Source: Mesorhizobium sp. M4B.F.Ca.ET.058.02.1.1
GTDB lineage: Bacteria; Pseudomonadota; Alphaproteobacteria; Rhizobiales; Rhizobiaceae
DNA length: 64,000 nt
Reading direction: 5' to 3'
NCBI RefSeq assembly: GCF_003952505.1
Contig: NZ_CP034450.1
Location: forward strand, 5,663,001-5,727,000
A program made the position numbers and the translations under genes. Under the pieces are notes generated by a model. The model ran no database searches. It was not told the origin of the DNA and worked only from the letters and a program-made list of their open reading frames with translations. This document shows positions 40,227-53,501 of this stretch, piece by piece (position 1 is the stretch's first letter; each line of letters begins with the position of its first letter).

Positions 40227-40547
40227 TCGGCGTTTCGTTCTTTGCTCTGCCGCCGCGGCTGGCGAGGTGTCGCACGGTGATAGACGGCCATGCGCCAAAA
40301 GCAAAGGCGTCGCGGAGATGGTGGAAGGCCAACCAACGAGGCCGGAAGCAGCCTTTGGCTGCTTCCGGCCCTTGTCGATCCGGGAGGAAGGGACGTTAAC
40401 ACCCGGCTCGGCCTCGTCGCGGCGTCTGTTGGGCGCGCCGCCTGGTCCTTGATCCTGGCAGCATCCTAACGCCGCCTGGCTGAACGCCGGCCGAAGCCGC
40501 GGTTCATCTGACGTTCATCGAGGCTCGAATGTTCCGTCGGCGAAAAT
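40227..40547. other. intergenic region upstream of the hydrolase and hsp20 genes
   Basis: Part of a 455-base divergent gap. It holds a strong hairpin at 40340-40370 (separate entry) and a direct repeat GTTCATC (40502-40508 and 40513-40519). No open frame with protein-like features was seen. Promoters for both flanking genes must lie here, but only the heat-shock type one next to hsp20 is recognisable. Confidence 0.45.
40340..40370. other. isolated perfect 14-bp hairpin
   Basis: GGCCGGAAGCAGCC (40340-40353), loop TTT, then GGCTGCTTCCGGCC (40357-40370). It lies more than 100 bases from either gene and is not followed by a T run on either strand. It could be the end of an unannotated small transcript or part of the hydrolase leader. 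Confidence 0.55.
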
Positions 40548-40576
40548 CTTGAAATGCCCTTTTGCGCTTCCCAAAT
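40548..40576 (+). promoter_or_regulatory. putative RpoH (sigma-32) heat-shock promoter
   Basis: CTTGAAA (40548-40554) followed by TCCCAAAT (40569-40576) at about 15 bases, close to the heat-shock consensus CTTGAAA and CCCCATnT. It lies about 105 bases before the hsp20 start, leaving room for the structured leader. Confidence 0.55.
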
Positions 40577-40582
40577 GTCTGG

Positions 40583-40681
40583 AGCGGTCGCCAATGTCGG
40601 GACCGCTGGTCCATCCGAAACGCCGTTCCGGGTTTCGCAGCGGCCAAACGCAAACTCTGTTGCTCAATAGGAGAACACCCT
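40583..40681 (+). promoter_or_regulatory. ROSE-like RNA thermometer in the hsp20 leader
   Basis: The leader has a perfect 7-bp stem AGCGGTC/GACCGCT (40583-40607). Just before the gene, TTGCT (40660-40664) is followed by AGGAG (40669-40673). UUGCU paired over AGGA is the hallmark of the last hairpin of ROSE elements, which hide the ribosome-binding site of rhizobial small heat-shock genes until temperature rises. The rest of the fold was not computed. Confidence 0.6.
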
Positions 40682-41149
40682 ATGCGTCACGTTGATTTTT
40701 CCCCGCTCTATCGTTCGACCGTCGGTTTCGACCGTCTCTTCACCATGCTCGACTCGCTCGGCCAGCCCGACGGCGCGCAGACCTATCCGCCCTACAATAT
40801 CGAGCGCACAGGCGAGAACGCCTATCGCATCTCGATGGCGGTTGCCGGCTTCTCGGAAGACGAGATCTCAATCGAGGCCCACCGCAACGTGCTGACCGTC
40901 AAGGGTGAGCGCAAGGAAGAGGGCAACGGCGAAGGCTCCGAGCTGCTCTATCGCGGCATTGCCTCGAGGGCTTTCGAGCGCCGCTTCCAGCTCGCCGACC
41001 ATGTCGAGGTCGAGGGCGCCACGCTGAAGAACGGCCTGCTCTTCGTCGACCTCAAGCGCAACATTCCCGAGGAGCTGAAGCCGCGCAAGATCGCGATCAC
41101 CCAGTCCTCGGACAAGGCCAGGCAGATCGAGGCCAAAGCGGCCGCGTAA
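40682..41149 (+). CDS. Hsp20-family small heat-shock protein
   Basis: 155-residue alpha-crystallin-type chaperone of the IbpA/HspA kind; holds unfolded proteins in the cytoplasm. The core domain (about 38-130) includes YPPYNIERTGENAYRISMAV, SIEAHRNVLTVKGER and GATLKNGLLFVDLKR; an IAI motif (RKIAITQ) near the C terminus mediates oligomer contacts. The ATG at 40682 has AGGAG 8 bases upstream; a longer frame would read through the ROSE-like leader. A strong terminator follows. Heat control at both promoter and leader level is likely. Confidence 0.93.
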   Translation: MRHVDFSPLYRSTVGFDRLFTMLDSLGQPDGAQTYPPYNIERTGENAYRISMAVAGFSEDEISIEAHRNVLTVKGERKEEGNGEGSELLYRGIASRAFERRFQLADHVEVEGATLKNGLLFVDLKRNIPEELKPRKIAITQSSDKARQIEAKAAA

Positions 41150-41190
41150 TCCGCGAGCACCATCCGTAAGACCAGTCTCCTCCCGAGACG

Positions 41191-41218
41191 AAAGCGGCGC
41201 CGAGAGGCGCCGCTTTTT
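41191..41218 (+). terminator. Rho-independent terminator of hsp20
   Basis: AAAGCGGCGCC (41191-41201), loop GAGA, GGCGCCGCTTT (41206-41216), ending in a five-T run. This is an 11-bp stem and the clearest intrinsic terminator on the plus strand here. Confidence 0.9.
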
Positions 41219-41297
41219 GTTTGCGCGGATTTCTGTGCCATCCGCAACAAAGGCTTCTGGCCCTTTTGAAGCAGGCGCCGGCCCAGCATGAAGGGCG

Positions 41298-42050
41298 ATG
41301 TCCGATTTTTCCCTGGCGCTGACGGCAACCATCGCCATCACCTTCCTGCCGGCCGGCGTCGTCAAGGGCGTGACCGGCATGGGCTTGCCGACGCTGGCGA
41401 TGGGACTTCTGGGCACCGCTATGCCGCCTGTCACCGCGGCCTCGCTGCTGATCGTGCCGTCCTTCGTCACCAATGTCTGGCAGCTGTTCGCCGGCCCGAG
41501 CTTCGCGTCGATCCTGCGTCGGCTGTGGCTGATGATGGCCGGCATCATGGTCGGCACGATTGCCGGCGCGCGGTTGCTCGCCAGCGACAACGTCAAATGG
41601 ACGACCGCCGGCCTCGGCGCCGCCCTTGTCCTCTACGCCACCTACACACTCCTGGCGCGGCGGCCCGGCATTCCGGCCAGGGCCGAGCGCTGGCTGTCGC
41701 CCATCATCGGCGTCCTCACCGGCCTCGTCACCGGCGGCACCGGCGTCTTCGTGGTGCCGGCCGTGCCCTACATCCAGGCGCTGGGGCCCGGCAGGGACGA
41801 CCTGATCCAGGCGCTCGGCCTTTCCTTCACCGTGTCCACCATCGCGCTGGCGCTTGGCCTCGCCTCGCACGGAGCGTTCGAGGTCGAGCATCTCGCGATG
41901 TCGTCACTGGCGGTGCTGCCGGCCCTGCTCGGCATGTGGCTCGGCCAGCTGCTCAGGCAGCGCATCAGCCCGGCGACCTTCCGGCGCTGGTTTCTGATCT
42001 TCCTGATCGTGCTTGGCCTGGAACTGCTGGCGCGGCCGTTCCTGGGCTAG
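41298..42050 (+). CDS. TauE/SafE-family anion exporter
   Basis: 250 residues with about eight membrane helices in two repeats. Each repeat begins with a family-typical segment: FLPAGVVKGVTGMGLPTLAMG near residue 15 and IGVLTGLVTGGTGVFVVP near 138. Members export sulfite, sulfonates or sulfur-containing organic acids. No sulfonate genes adjoin it. It converges with the MBL-fold gene, with stop codons 3 bases apart. Confidence 0.87.
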   Translation: MSDFSLALTATIAITFLPAGVVKGVTGMGLPTLAMGLLGTAMPPVTAASLLIVPSFVTNVWQLFAGPSFASILRRLWLMMAGIMVGTIAGARLLASDNVKWTTAGLGAALVLYATYTLLARRPGIPARAERWLSPIIGVLTGLVTGGTGVFVVPAVPYIQALGPGRDDLIQALGLSFTVSTIALALGLASHGAFEVEHLAMSSLAVLPALLGMWLGQLLRQRISPATFRRWFLIFLIVLGLELLARPFLG

Positions 42051-42053
42051 CCC

Positions 42054-42944
42054 TTAGCCCTTTGCCGCCAGCGCAGCCTCGACATTTTGTCGGTGAACGG
42101 CTTCGTATGGCGCGAAATACTCGACGGCCGTCGAGGCAAACATATCCGCGCCGAAGGTTCTCAGATCCTGCTTGGCCAGGTCAGGCTCTTGCCGGCAGGC
42201 AAGCAGTTTTCGAACATAGGCCTGGGTCGCGGCGATAAGGCTTCTGTCATAGCCACCTGCTGCAATTGTTTCGCAGGAACCGTGGTTGGGCAGGATGCGA
42301 TCGAACCGCCAGCCGGCCATGCGCTCCAGGTCGATCAGATGTTCGGCAAGACGCTCCGGTTCGGAGACATAGGTGATCGAGTCCTCCAGCGTGTCGCCCG
42401 CCAGCAACAGGCCGGCATCGGGCATCAGCAGGACCGTGCCGTCATGGCTGTGGATTTCGACCTGGCGGAGTTCGACGGGGATCGCTCCGACGGTCAGATG
42501 GAGGTTGTTGTCGAATATCCTGTTGGGGAGCACGAGCGGCCTGATCGGCGGATTGCCGCCTTCGATCTCGGCCCGGCCACGTTCAAGGGCCGAGGCTGTG
42601 AGGCGGTTGGCGATGATCTCGCAATCATGGAACATCTCGTTCCCGGCAATATGATCGTCATGCCAGTGGCTGAGCACGACGCGGATCGAGGTCACGCCCA
42701 TCTCTTCGAGCGTCCGCCGGACAAGGCGGGCGTGGGGCAGGGATATATGCGTGTCATAGACAAGCGCTTGCGATCCATCGACGATCGCATAAGTGCAAAT
42801 GCCCAGCGAATAGGCGCCGTCGTCGAGCCAGTTCGGCTCCTCCGACCAGATGCGAACGCCATCGAGGCGGCCATCGTAGAAGCCGACAACGTTTGGCGCC
42901 GGACGAACCAGCCGCATGGTCGAGCCGAGAGAGGGCCTGGTCAT
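42054..42944 (-). CDS. MBL-fold metallohydrolase
   Basis: 296 residues of the metallo-beta-lactamase fold. The metal-binding HxHxDH is seen as SHWHDDHIAGN; a later histidine lies in IEIHSHDGTV, the aspartate in DAGLLLAGDTLEDS and the last histidine in LPNHGS, so the dinuclear zinc site looks complete. The start has GGGAGGA 5 bases upstream. There is no signal peptide. It lies downstream of the threonine aldolase gene (24-base gap), probably in one transcript. Substrate unknown. Confidence 0.85.
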   Translation of the reverse strand: MTRPSLGSTMRLVRPAPNVVGFYDGRLDGVRIWSEEPNWLDDGAYSLGICTYAIVDGSQALVYDTHISLPHARLVRRTLEEMGVTSIRVVLSHWHDDHIAGNEMFHDCEIIANRLTASALERGRAEIEGGNPPIRPLVLPNRIFDNNLHLTVGAIPVELRQVEIHSHDGTVLLMPDAGLLLAGDTLEDSITYVSEPERLAEHLIDLERMAGWRFDRILPNHGSCETIAAGGYDRSLIAATQAYVRKLLACRQEPDLAKQDLRTFGADMFASTAVEYFAPYEAVHRQNVEAALAAKG

Positions 42945-42968
42945 CTGGTTCCTCCCGATGTCGCGAGC

Positions 42969-44018
42969 TCAAGCGAGCAACTGGCCGAGACGCTCGATCT
43001 CCTGCTTCGTCGTCGCGAAGCTGGCGACGAAGCGGTAGATCGCCTCGTTGTCGCCGAGATGGCCGTCAAAGCCCAGCGGCACGCCCCATTCATAGAATTT
43101 GGCGCCGGCGGCTTGCATCTTCTCGGCAGCGGCACGGTCGAGGATCGCGAACACCTCGTTTGCCTGTGGTAGCCAGGCCAGCCTGCCGGTCGGCGCATCC
43201 TCGATCGTCTCGGCCAGACGCGCGGCCATCGCATTGGCGTGGCCTGCCATTCTCAGCCAAAGGTCATCGGTGAAATAGGCTTCGAACTGAGCCGAGATGA
43301 AGCGCGCCTTGGAGAATGTCTGCCCGGCGCGTTGGCGAAGCAGGCGCAGGTCCTTGCCGACCTCCTGATTGAAGATCACGACAGCGTCGGCCATCCAGCA
43401 GCCGTTCTTGGTGGCGCCGAAGGAGATGATGTCGACGCCGCTCTTCCAGGTCATCTCGGCCGGCGTGACGCCGGTCGCGGCGATGGCGTTGGCGAAACGG
43501 GCACCGTCCATGTGGAGCGGCAGGCCGTGGCGACGGCTGACCTCGGCGATCGCCTTGACGTCGTCGACGGTGTAGACCGTGCCGACTTCGGTCGCCTGGG
43601 TGATGGTCACGGCCATCGGCTGGCCGCCGGGCGCGAGGTCCCGCGAATAGCGCTGGATGGCCTTGTCCAGCGGCTGCGGGTTGATGCGACCCAGAGGCCC
43701 GGGCACCGGCATCACGCGCGCGCCGCCAGTGTAGAAACCCATCGCGCCGAACTCATCGACATTGATATGCGCTTCGGAATGGCAAAGCGCGATGCCGCCG
43801 ATACGGTTCAACGCTGCCATCGACAATGCGTTCGCCGCTGTGCCGGTCGCGACGAAGAACACCTGGACGTCGCTTTCGAAGATCTCGCTGAAACGGCGAT
43901 AGACGGCGCGGTCGAGGTCGCCGTCGCCATAGGCGGTGGCGATGCCCGCCGCGTGCCGGGATAGGTTGGCCGAGATGTCGGGATGGACGCCCGCCCAGTT
44001 GTCGGATGCAAAGAACAT
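42969..44018 (-). CDS. low-specificity L-threonine aldolase family protein
   Basis: 349-residue PLP-dependent fold-type I enzyme. The cofactor lysine is K204 in SFGATKNG, with the D171 partner in HMDGARFANA and H84 in HINVDEFGA. Family members split L-threonine or beta-hydroxy amino acids into glycine and an aldehyde. Length is normal. It diverges from gltB across a 481-base gap. Confidence 0.87.
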   Translation of the reverse strand: MFFASDNWAGVHPDISANLSRHAAGIATAYGDGDLDRAVYRRFSEIFESDVQVFFVATGTAANALSMAALNRIGGIALCHSEAHINVDEFGAMGFYTGGARVMPVPGPLGRINPQPLDKAIQRYSRDLAPGGQPMAVTITQATEVGTVYTVDDVKAIAEVSRRHGLPLHMDGARFANAIAATGVTPAEMTWKSGVDIISFGATKNGCWMADAVVIFNQEVGKDLRLLRQRAGQTFSKARFISAQFEAYFTDDLWLRMAGHANAMAARLAETIEDAPTGRLAWLPQANEVFAILDRAAAEKMQAAGAKFYEWGVPLGFDGHLGDNEAIYRFVASFATTKQEIERLGQLLA

Positions 44019-44499
44019 CGAGAGGTCCGTAGCTGATTTGCAGAAGCCGGCGCGACTTGACCGTTTTGGTCTTGCAAGTGCAAGGGGCCAATTGCCGGGA
44101 AAGCGGTGATGCCAGCCGACGCCGAAATCGGCAGCGACCGAAGCTTACGCTTTGTCGCCCTCTGGCGAAATTTTGTGTCGCGGCGCGGCCAAGATTTTTG
44201 TGAATCGGTCTTGTGCGCGCGCCTGATTTCTGCCATAAAAAATTTAGGACAGTAGTGCTGTCTTATTTTGTCGCACAAAACAGGCTGGACTGGCGTATCA
44301 TGTGGGCCATTCCGGCCGTTGCCGCGAGCGACGGGTAGACGGCTCGGCTCTGGCCTGTACGATACCGGATACGAACCGGGCGGCGCACCGCATGGTTCGG
44401 CAACGATTTCGCAAGACGTGCAGCAAGGATGAGGGGGAAGCATCGCGCTTCCCAAGGCAAACCAGCGCCTCAAAGGGGCGCGGAACGGAGGACGGGACG
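44019..44499. other. long divergent leader between threonine aldolase and gltB
   Basis: 481 bases without a gene I can support. The gltB frame stays open back to 44302, but no protein-like features precede the ATG at 44500. The region includes an A/T-rich island (about 44235-44280) with a conspicuous palindrome, listed separately. Promoters for both flanking genes must lie here, though no clear -35/-10 pair was found. Confidence 0.5.
44243..44269. promoter_or_regulatory. palindrome upstream of gltB
   Basis: TTTAGGACAG, spacer TAGTG, CTGTCTTATTTT: inverted repeat centred at 44255 within an A/T-rich island about 245 bases before the gltB start. It could be an operator for a dimeric nitrogen-responsive regulator or, with the trailing T-rich tract, an attenuator-like hairpin for an unseen leader transcript. 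Confidence 0.45.
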
Positions 44500-49221
<4,722 letters not shown>

Positions 49222-49231
49222 GCATTGGACG

Positions 49232-49255
49232 GGCCGGAGAGATGGATCTCCGGCC
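49232..49255 (+). other. stem-loop between gltB and gltD
   Basis: GGCCGGAGA (49232-49240), loop GATGGA, TCTCCGGCC (49247-49255), 10 bases after the gltB stop. No T run follows. Probably an mRNA-processing or partial termination stem within the operon. Confidence 0.5.
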
Positions 49256-49363
49256 GCCATCCTCACCAACAATCCTGACCCCGGACTGCGGTTGCCATGG
49301 CGGCCTTATGGGGTTAACGGGTGCGCCGACAAGTGCGTGCCTTCGGACAGCAGGGACTGGACT

Positions 49364-50818
49364 ATGGGCAAGGTAACAGGGTTTCTTGAGATCGACCGGC
49401 AGGTGCACAAGTACCAGCCGGCCTCCGACCGCATCCGGCATTTCCGCGAATTCACGCTGCCGATGTCGGACAAGGAGGTCGAGAAGCAGGCCGCGCGCTG
49501 CATGGATTGCGGCATTCCGTTCTGCCACGGGCCGACCGGCTGCCCGATTCACAACCAGATCCCCGACTGGAACGACCTCGTCTACAATGGCGACTGGGAC
49601 AATGCGATCCGCAACCTGCATTCGACCAACAACTTCCCGGAATTCACCGGCCGCATCTGCCCGGCGCCTTGCGAGGAAGCCTGCACGCTGAACCTCGAGG
49701 ACATTCCGGTCGCCATCAAGACGGTCGAGCAGGCGATCGCCGACAAGGCCTACGAAACCGGCCATATCCGGCCCTATCCGCCGGAGAAGAAGACCGGCAA
49801 GCGCGTCGCCGTCATCGGCTCCGGCCCGGCCGGCATGGCGGCGGCCCAGCAGCTCGGCCGCGCCGGCCATGACGTGCACGTCTACGAGCGCGAGAGTCGT
49901 CCGGGCGGGCTGATGCGTTACGGCATCCCGGACTTCAAGATCGAGAAGCACTATATCGACCGGCGCATCGAGCAGATGCAGGGCGAGGGCGTCACCTTCC
50001 ACTGCGGCGTCAATGTCGGCGTCGACAAGCCCGTGGCCGAACTGCTCGCCGAATATGACGCGGTGCTCTATTGCGGCGGCTCGGAAATGCCGCGCGCCGC
50101 CAACATACCGGGCGACGACCTCGGCGGCGTGCATGACGCCATGCCCTATCTGGTGCAGCAGAACCGCCGTGTCGGCGGCGAGCCGATCCAGTCGGTGGCG
50201 TGGCCCTCGCATCCGATCATCGCCAGCGGCCAGCATGTCGTCGTCGTCGGTGGCGGCGACACCGCGTCCGACTGCGTCGGCACCGCCTTCCGCCAAGGCG
50301 CGGTGCGCGTCACCCAGCTCGACATCCGCCCGCAGCCGCCGGAGAAGGAAGACAAGCTCGCCGTCTGGCCCTACTGGGCGACCAAGATGCGCACCTCGTC
50401 CTCGCAGGCCGAGGGCGCCGAGCGCGAATTCCAGGTGGCGACGCTTGAATTCATCGGCGAGGACGGCCAGCTGACCGGCGTCCGCTGCTGTGAGGTCGAC
50501 GAGAAGCGCAAGCCGATCGCCGGCACCGAATTCGTCATCCGCGCCGATCTCGCCTTCATCGCCATCGGCTTTGCCGGGCCGGCCGCCACCGGCGTGGCGA
50601 GCGAGCTGGATGGACAGATGAGGATCGTCACCGACAGCCGCCGCTCGAAGAATGTCGAGGCCAATGACCGCGACTACAAGACCAGCGTCGAAAGGCTTTA
50701 CGCGGCGGGCGACGTGCGCCGTGGCCAGTCGCTGGTGGTGTGGGCGATCCGCGAGGGCCGCCAGGCGGCGCGCTCGATCGACGAGGCGCTGATGGGATCG
50801 AGCGTTTTACCTCGTTAA
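49364..50818 (+). CDS. gltD: glutamate synthase (NADPH) small subunit
   Basis: 484 residues. Beta subunit that passes electrons from NADPH through FAD and iron-sulfur centres to GltB. The N-terminal cluster region has C46, C49, C54 and C60 ([11 protein letters not shown] then [15 protein letters not shown]). The FAD fold is [20 protein letters not shown] and the NADPH fold [13 protein letters not shown]. The ATG at 49364 is used rather than one 72 bases upstream, because [12 protein letters not shown] is the normal start. Its stop overlaps that of the convergent DUF459 gene. Confidence 0.96.
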   Translation: MGKVTGFLEIDRQVHKYQPASDRIRHFREFTLPMSDKEVEKQAARCMDCGIPFCHGPTGCPIHNQIPDWNDLVYNGDWDNAIRNLHSTNNFPEFTGRICPAPCEEACTLNLEDIPVAIKTVEQAIADKAYETGHIRPYPPEKKTGKRVAVIGSGPAGMAAAQQLGRAGHDVHVYERESRPGGLMRYGIPDFKIEKHYIDRRIEQMQGEGVTFHCGVNVGVDKPVAELLAEYDAVLYCGGSEMPRAANIPGDDLGGVHDAMPYLVQQNRRVGGEPIQSVAWPSHPIIASGQHVVVVGGGDTASDCVGTAFRQGAVRVTQLDIRPQPPEKEDKLAVWPYWATKMRTSSSQAEGAEREFQVATLEFIGEDGQLTGVRCCEVDEKRKPIAGTEFVIRADLAFIAIGFAGPAATGVASELDGQMRIVTDSRRSKNVEANDRDYKTSVERLYAAGDVRRGQSLVVWAIREGRQAARSIDEALMGSSVLPR

Positions 50819-52041
50819 GGGTTGATAGCCGTCGTCGTATCCGGTGTCGCGGCTGACGTTGCGGGCTGGGTTTTCGGCGGCCAGGAGAAATCGTCGGCGC
50901 GGCCGGGCGAGGCAGCGGGCGCCTTGCCCTCGATGACGAGTTTCTCGCCAGGTAAATTCGGATTCGCCTTGGCGGGCGCCGCCGCGCCGAGAAGCTCGGA
51001 GCCGCCGTCCAGCGCCGGATCGCCGAGCAGCATCGGCACGGTGCGGTCGATCACGATCGGAGCGGCATTGGCCGCCGGCGCTTCGACCGGGGCGCCGGCC
51101 GGCGCGGAGACCGTTGTCACGCTTCCGGGCGCGGCCAGCCCGAGGATCTTGGCCAGCGGCTTTTCGGTGTAGAAGGCAAGCTTGCGCTTGCCGGCCTTCG
51201 AGACATTGATGCCGTCGTCCGAGCGCAGCCGCACAGCCTGGCCGTTGATGTCGGGGCCGGTGGTGACGAAAGCGCCGTTCTCGTCGACGAAACCGTCCCA
51301 GACATCGACGAACTCGCCGCCATGCTTTTCGGCGGCCGAGCGGTAGATGTCGTTGAAGGCCAGCATGTCCGAAGTCATCTTCGGCAACCGGAAGGCCGGC
51401 ATGCCGACCCACAGGAACGGCACCTTGGCCTCCGCAATGGCCTTGCCCAGCGCATCGGTGCGGCGCTCATATTCCTTGGTCCAGTTCTCGGATCGCGGCT
51501 GTTCGCGCACGTCGCCGACCTTCATCTGCTGGCGGTCGTTGGAGCCGAGCATGACGACGACGACCGATGGTTTCTCGGTCTCGATCAGCGTTTTGATCTG
51601 TTCTGGCCAGTTGTAGAAATCATCGCGCACGAAGCCGGAAGAGCCGTTGCTGCGCACCGCGATCCTGACGCCGGCGTTTTCGGCGAAGGCGGTGTCCAGG
51701 CCCTCGCCGAGACCGCTCGCCATGAAATCGCCGACCACAAGCACGACGCGGGCATCCGGCGTCTTCTCGACGATCGGCGTCTGTGGCACTGCCGGGAGGC
51801 GCGGCTTGGATTTCCTGGTCTTTGCCTTCGGCCTTGCCTTCTGGATGTCGAGCGGCGGCTCGATGCGCTCGCTGCGGCGCGGGAACAGCAAGTCACGCAG
51901 CGACCAGCCGCGGCTCTGCTCCTCCTGCGCCATGGCGGGCGTGTGGAAGGCGCTGGCCGCGGCCACCATCAGGACGCCAAGGGCCAGGATCAGGATCGGC
52001 GTGCGACGAACGATCGCCCGTATGCGCCCAGCCGAAACCAA
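50815..52041 (-). CDS. SGNH-fold DUF459 protein, probably non-catalytic
   Basis: 408 residues with a signal peptide or N-terminal anchor (1-39, ending AMA), a basic linker, a SGNH-like domain (about 97-290) and a Pro/Ala-rich tail of about 110 residues. The fold is shown by VVGDFMASGL (102-111), LGSNDRQ (165-171) and DDGINVSKAG (275-284). In active SGNH hydrolases the first motif carries the nucleophile serine (GDS) and the last a histidine (DxxH); here they are F106 and N279. It may therefore bind, not cleave, envelope carbohydrate. It lies 26 bases downstream of the lytic transglycosylase gene, suggesting a cell-wall role. Confidence 0.8.
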   Translation of the reverse strand: MVSAGRIRAIVRRTPILILALGVLMVAAASAFHTPAMAQEEQSRGWSLRDLLFPRRSERIEPPLDIQKARPKAKTRKSKPRLPAVPQTPIVEKTPDARVVLVVGDFMASGLGEGLDTAFAENAGVRIAVRSNGSSGFVRDDFYNWPEQIKTLIETEKPSVVVVMLGSNDRQQMKVGDVREQPRSENWTKEYERRTDALGKAIAEAKVPFLWVGMPAFRLPKMTSDMLAFNDIYRSAAEKHGGEFVDVWDGFVDENGAFVTTGPDINGQAVRLRSDDGINVSKAGKRKLAFYTEKPLAKILGLAAPGSVTTVSAPAGAPVEAPAANAAPIVIDRTVPMLLGDPALDGGSELLGAAAPAKANPNLPGEKLVIEGKAPAASPGRADDFSWPPKTQPATSAATPDTTTAINP

Positions 52042-52067
52042 TCACTTCCTCCGTCCCTGAAGCGGTC

Positions 52068-53291
52068 CTATTTCTTGCGGAGCCATTTGAGCACTTCCAT
52101 GCTCGGATAGCCATCCTGGGTCAAGCCGGCCTTCGCCTGGAAGGCCATGATGGCGGCTTTCGATCCCTCGCCGATCTTGCCGTCGAACTTGCCGTCATAG
52201 TAGCCGTGCTCGGAAAGCCGTTGCTGCAGTTCCTGCCGCTCCTCGAAGCTCAGCTTGGTGAAGGGCCGTTTCCAGTCCTGCACCAGGCCGCTGCCACCAG
52301 CGATCTCGTCGGCAAGAAGGCCCACGGCGAGCGCGTATTTGTCGGCGTTGTTGTAGGCCTTGATGACCGAGAAATTCTTGATCATCAGGAAGGCTGGCCC
52401 ACCGCGGCCGTCGGGCACTTTCAGCGTCGCCTTGTCGGAGCCGTTCTTGAACGGCTTGCCGTTGGCCCTGACGACGCCAAGCGCCTGCCATTGCGCCAGC
52501 GTCTTCGAGCCGGCGGGAAGCTTGCCGGCCGGCAGGACGACCTCGTAGCCCCAGGTCTTGCCGGCCTGCCAGCCGTTCTTCCTCAGCAGATTGGCGGCCG
52601 TCGCCAGCGCATCGGGGATCGAGTTCCAGATGTCGCGCTTGCCGTTGCCGTCCATGTCGACGGCATAATGCTGGTAGCTGGTCGGGATGAACTGGGTGTG
52701 GCCCATGGCGCCGGCCCACGAGCCGCTGAGATGGCTTTCGTCGATGTCGCCGCTCTGCAGGATCTTCAACGCCGCGATCAGCTGGGTGCGGGCGAATTTC
52801 GAACGCCGCGGGTCGGCATAGCCAAGTGTCGCCAGCGAGCGGATGACATTGCGCATGATGTCGTTGCGCTTGAGGATCTCGCCATAGTTCGATTCCATCG
52901 ACCAGATGGCGAGCAGGATGTTGCGGTCGACGCCGAACCGCGCCTCGATCCTGTCCAGCCACGGCTTCCATTTCCTGGCCATCTGCTGGCCGACGGCGAC
53001 CGACTGGTCGTGCACGCGGTTGTCGAAATAGTCCCAGGCGGGTGCCGTGAACTCGGGCTGGGTGCGGGCCTTTTCCAGCACCACCGGATCGACATCGGTG
53101 ATGTTCCTGAAGGCCTGGTCGTAGATCGCACCGGAGACGCCGCTCTGCACCGCCGTGGCGCGGAAGCTGGCAACCCATTGCCGGAATCCGGCATCGGCGA
53201 AAGCAGGTCCCGCGGGCATCAGCAGGGTAAGCGACAGGCTGGCCGCCGTCACGACGCTTGCGAGGCGCTTTGCGGTGCTGCGAACGGACAT
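52068..53291 (-). CDS. lytic murein transglycosylase with peptidoglycan-binding domain
   Basis: 407 residues: signal peptide (1-33, ending FADA), an MltB-type catalytic domain with E133 in SMESNYGEI, and a C-terminal PG_binding_1 domain (about 340-405, QRLSEHGYYDGKFDGKIGEG). It cleaves the MurNAc-GlcNAc bond to give 1,6-anhydro ends in the periplasm. There is no lipobox, so it is soluble, unlike E. coli MltB. The ATG at 53291 is set by AAGGAGG 5 bases upstream; two earlier ATGs in frame are rejected. It precedes the DUF459 gene on the same strand. Confidence 0.92.
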   Translation of the reverse strand: MSVRSTAKRLASVVTAASLSLTLLMPAGPAFADAGFRQWVASFRATAVQSGVSGAIYDQAFRNITDVDPVVLEKARTQPEFTAPAWDYFDNRVHDQSVAVGQQMARKWKPWLDRIEARFGVDRNILLAIWSMESNYGEILKRNDIMRNVIRSLATLGYADPRRSKFARTQLIAALKILQSGDIDESHLSGSWAGAMGHTQFIPTSYQHYAVDMDGNGKRDIWNSIPDALATAANLLRKNGWQAGKTWGYEVVLPAGKLPAGSKTLAQWQALGVVRANGKPFKNGSDKATLKVPDGRGGPAFLMIKNFSVIKAYNNADKYALAVGLLADEIAGGSGLVQDWKRPFTKLSFEERQELQQRLSEHGYYDGKFDGKIGEGSKAAIMAFQAKAGLTQDGYPSMEVLKWLRKK

Positions 53292-53501
53292 CTGTTCCTC
53301 CTTCTTCATGTCAGGAAGATCATTCATCGCCGAACCCGGTTAGTATTTAGTTTACCATAGGTGGGGTCGGGAACGAAAAGACGCGACGATGCTTTACGCA
53401 CTGCAAGTTTTGTAACCCGGTGTTCTTTACGTCTCGATTCCGGCGCGAAAATGTCTCAGAACGGGATTGCGGAGCAGGCAATCAAACGGATAATTGGCAG
53501 C

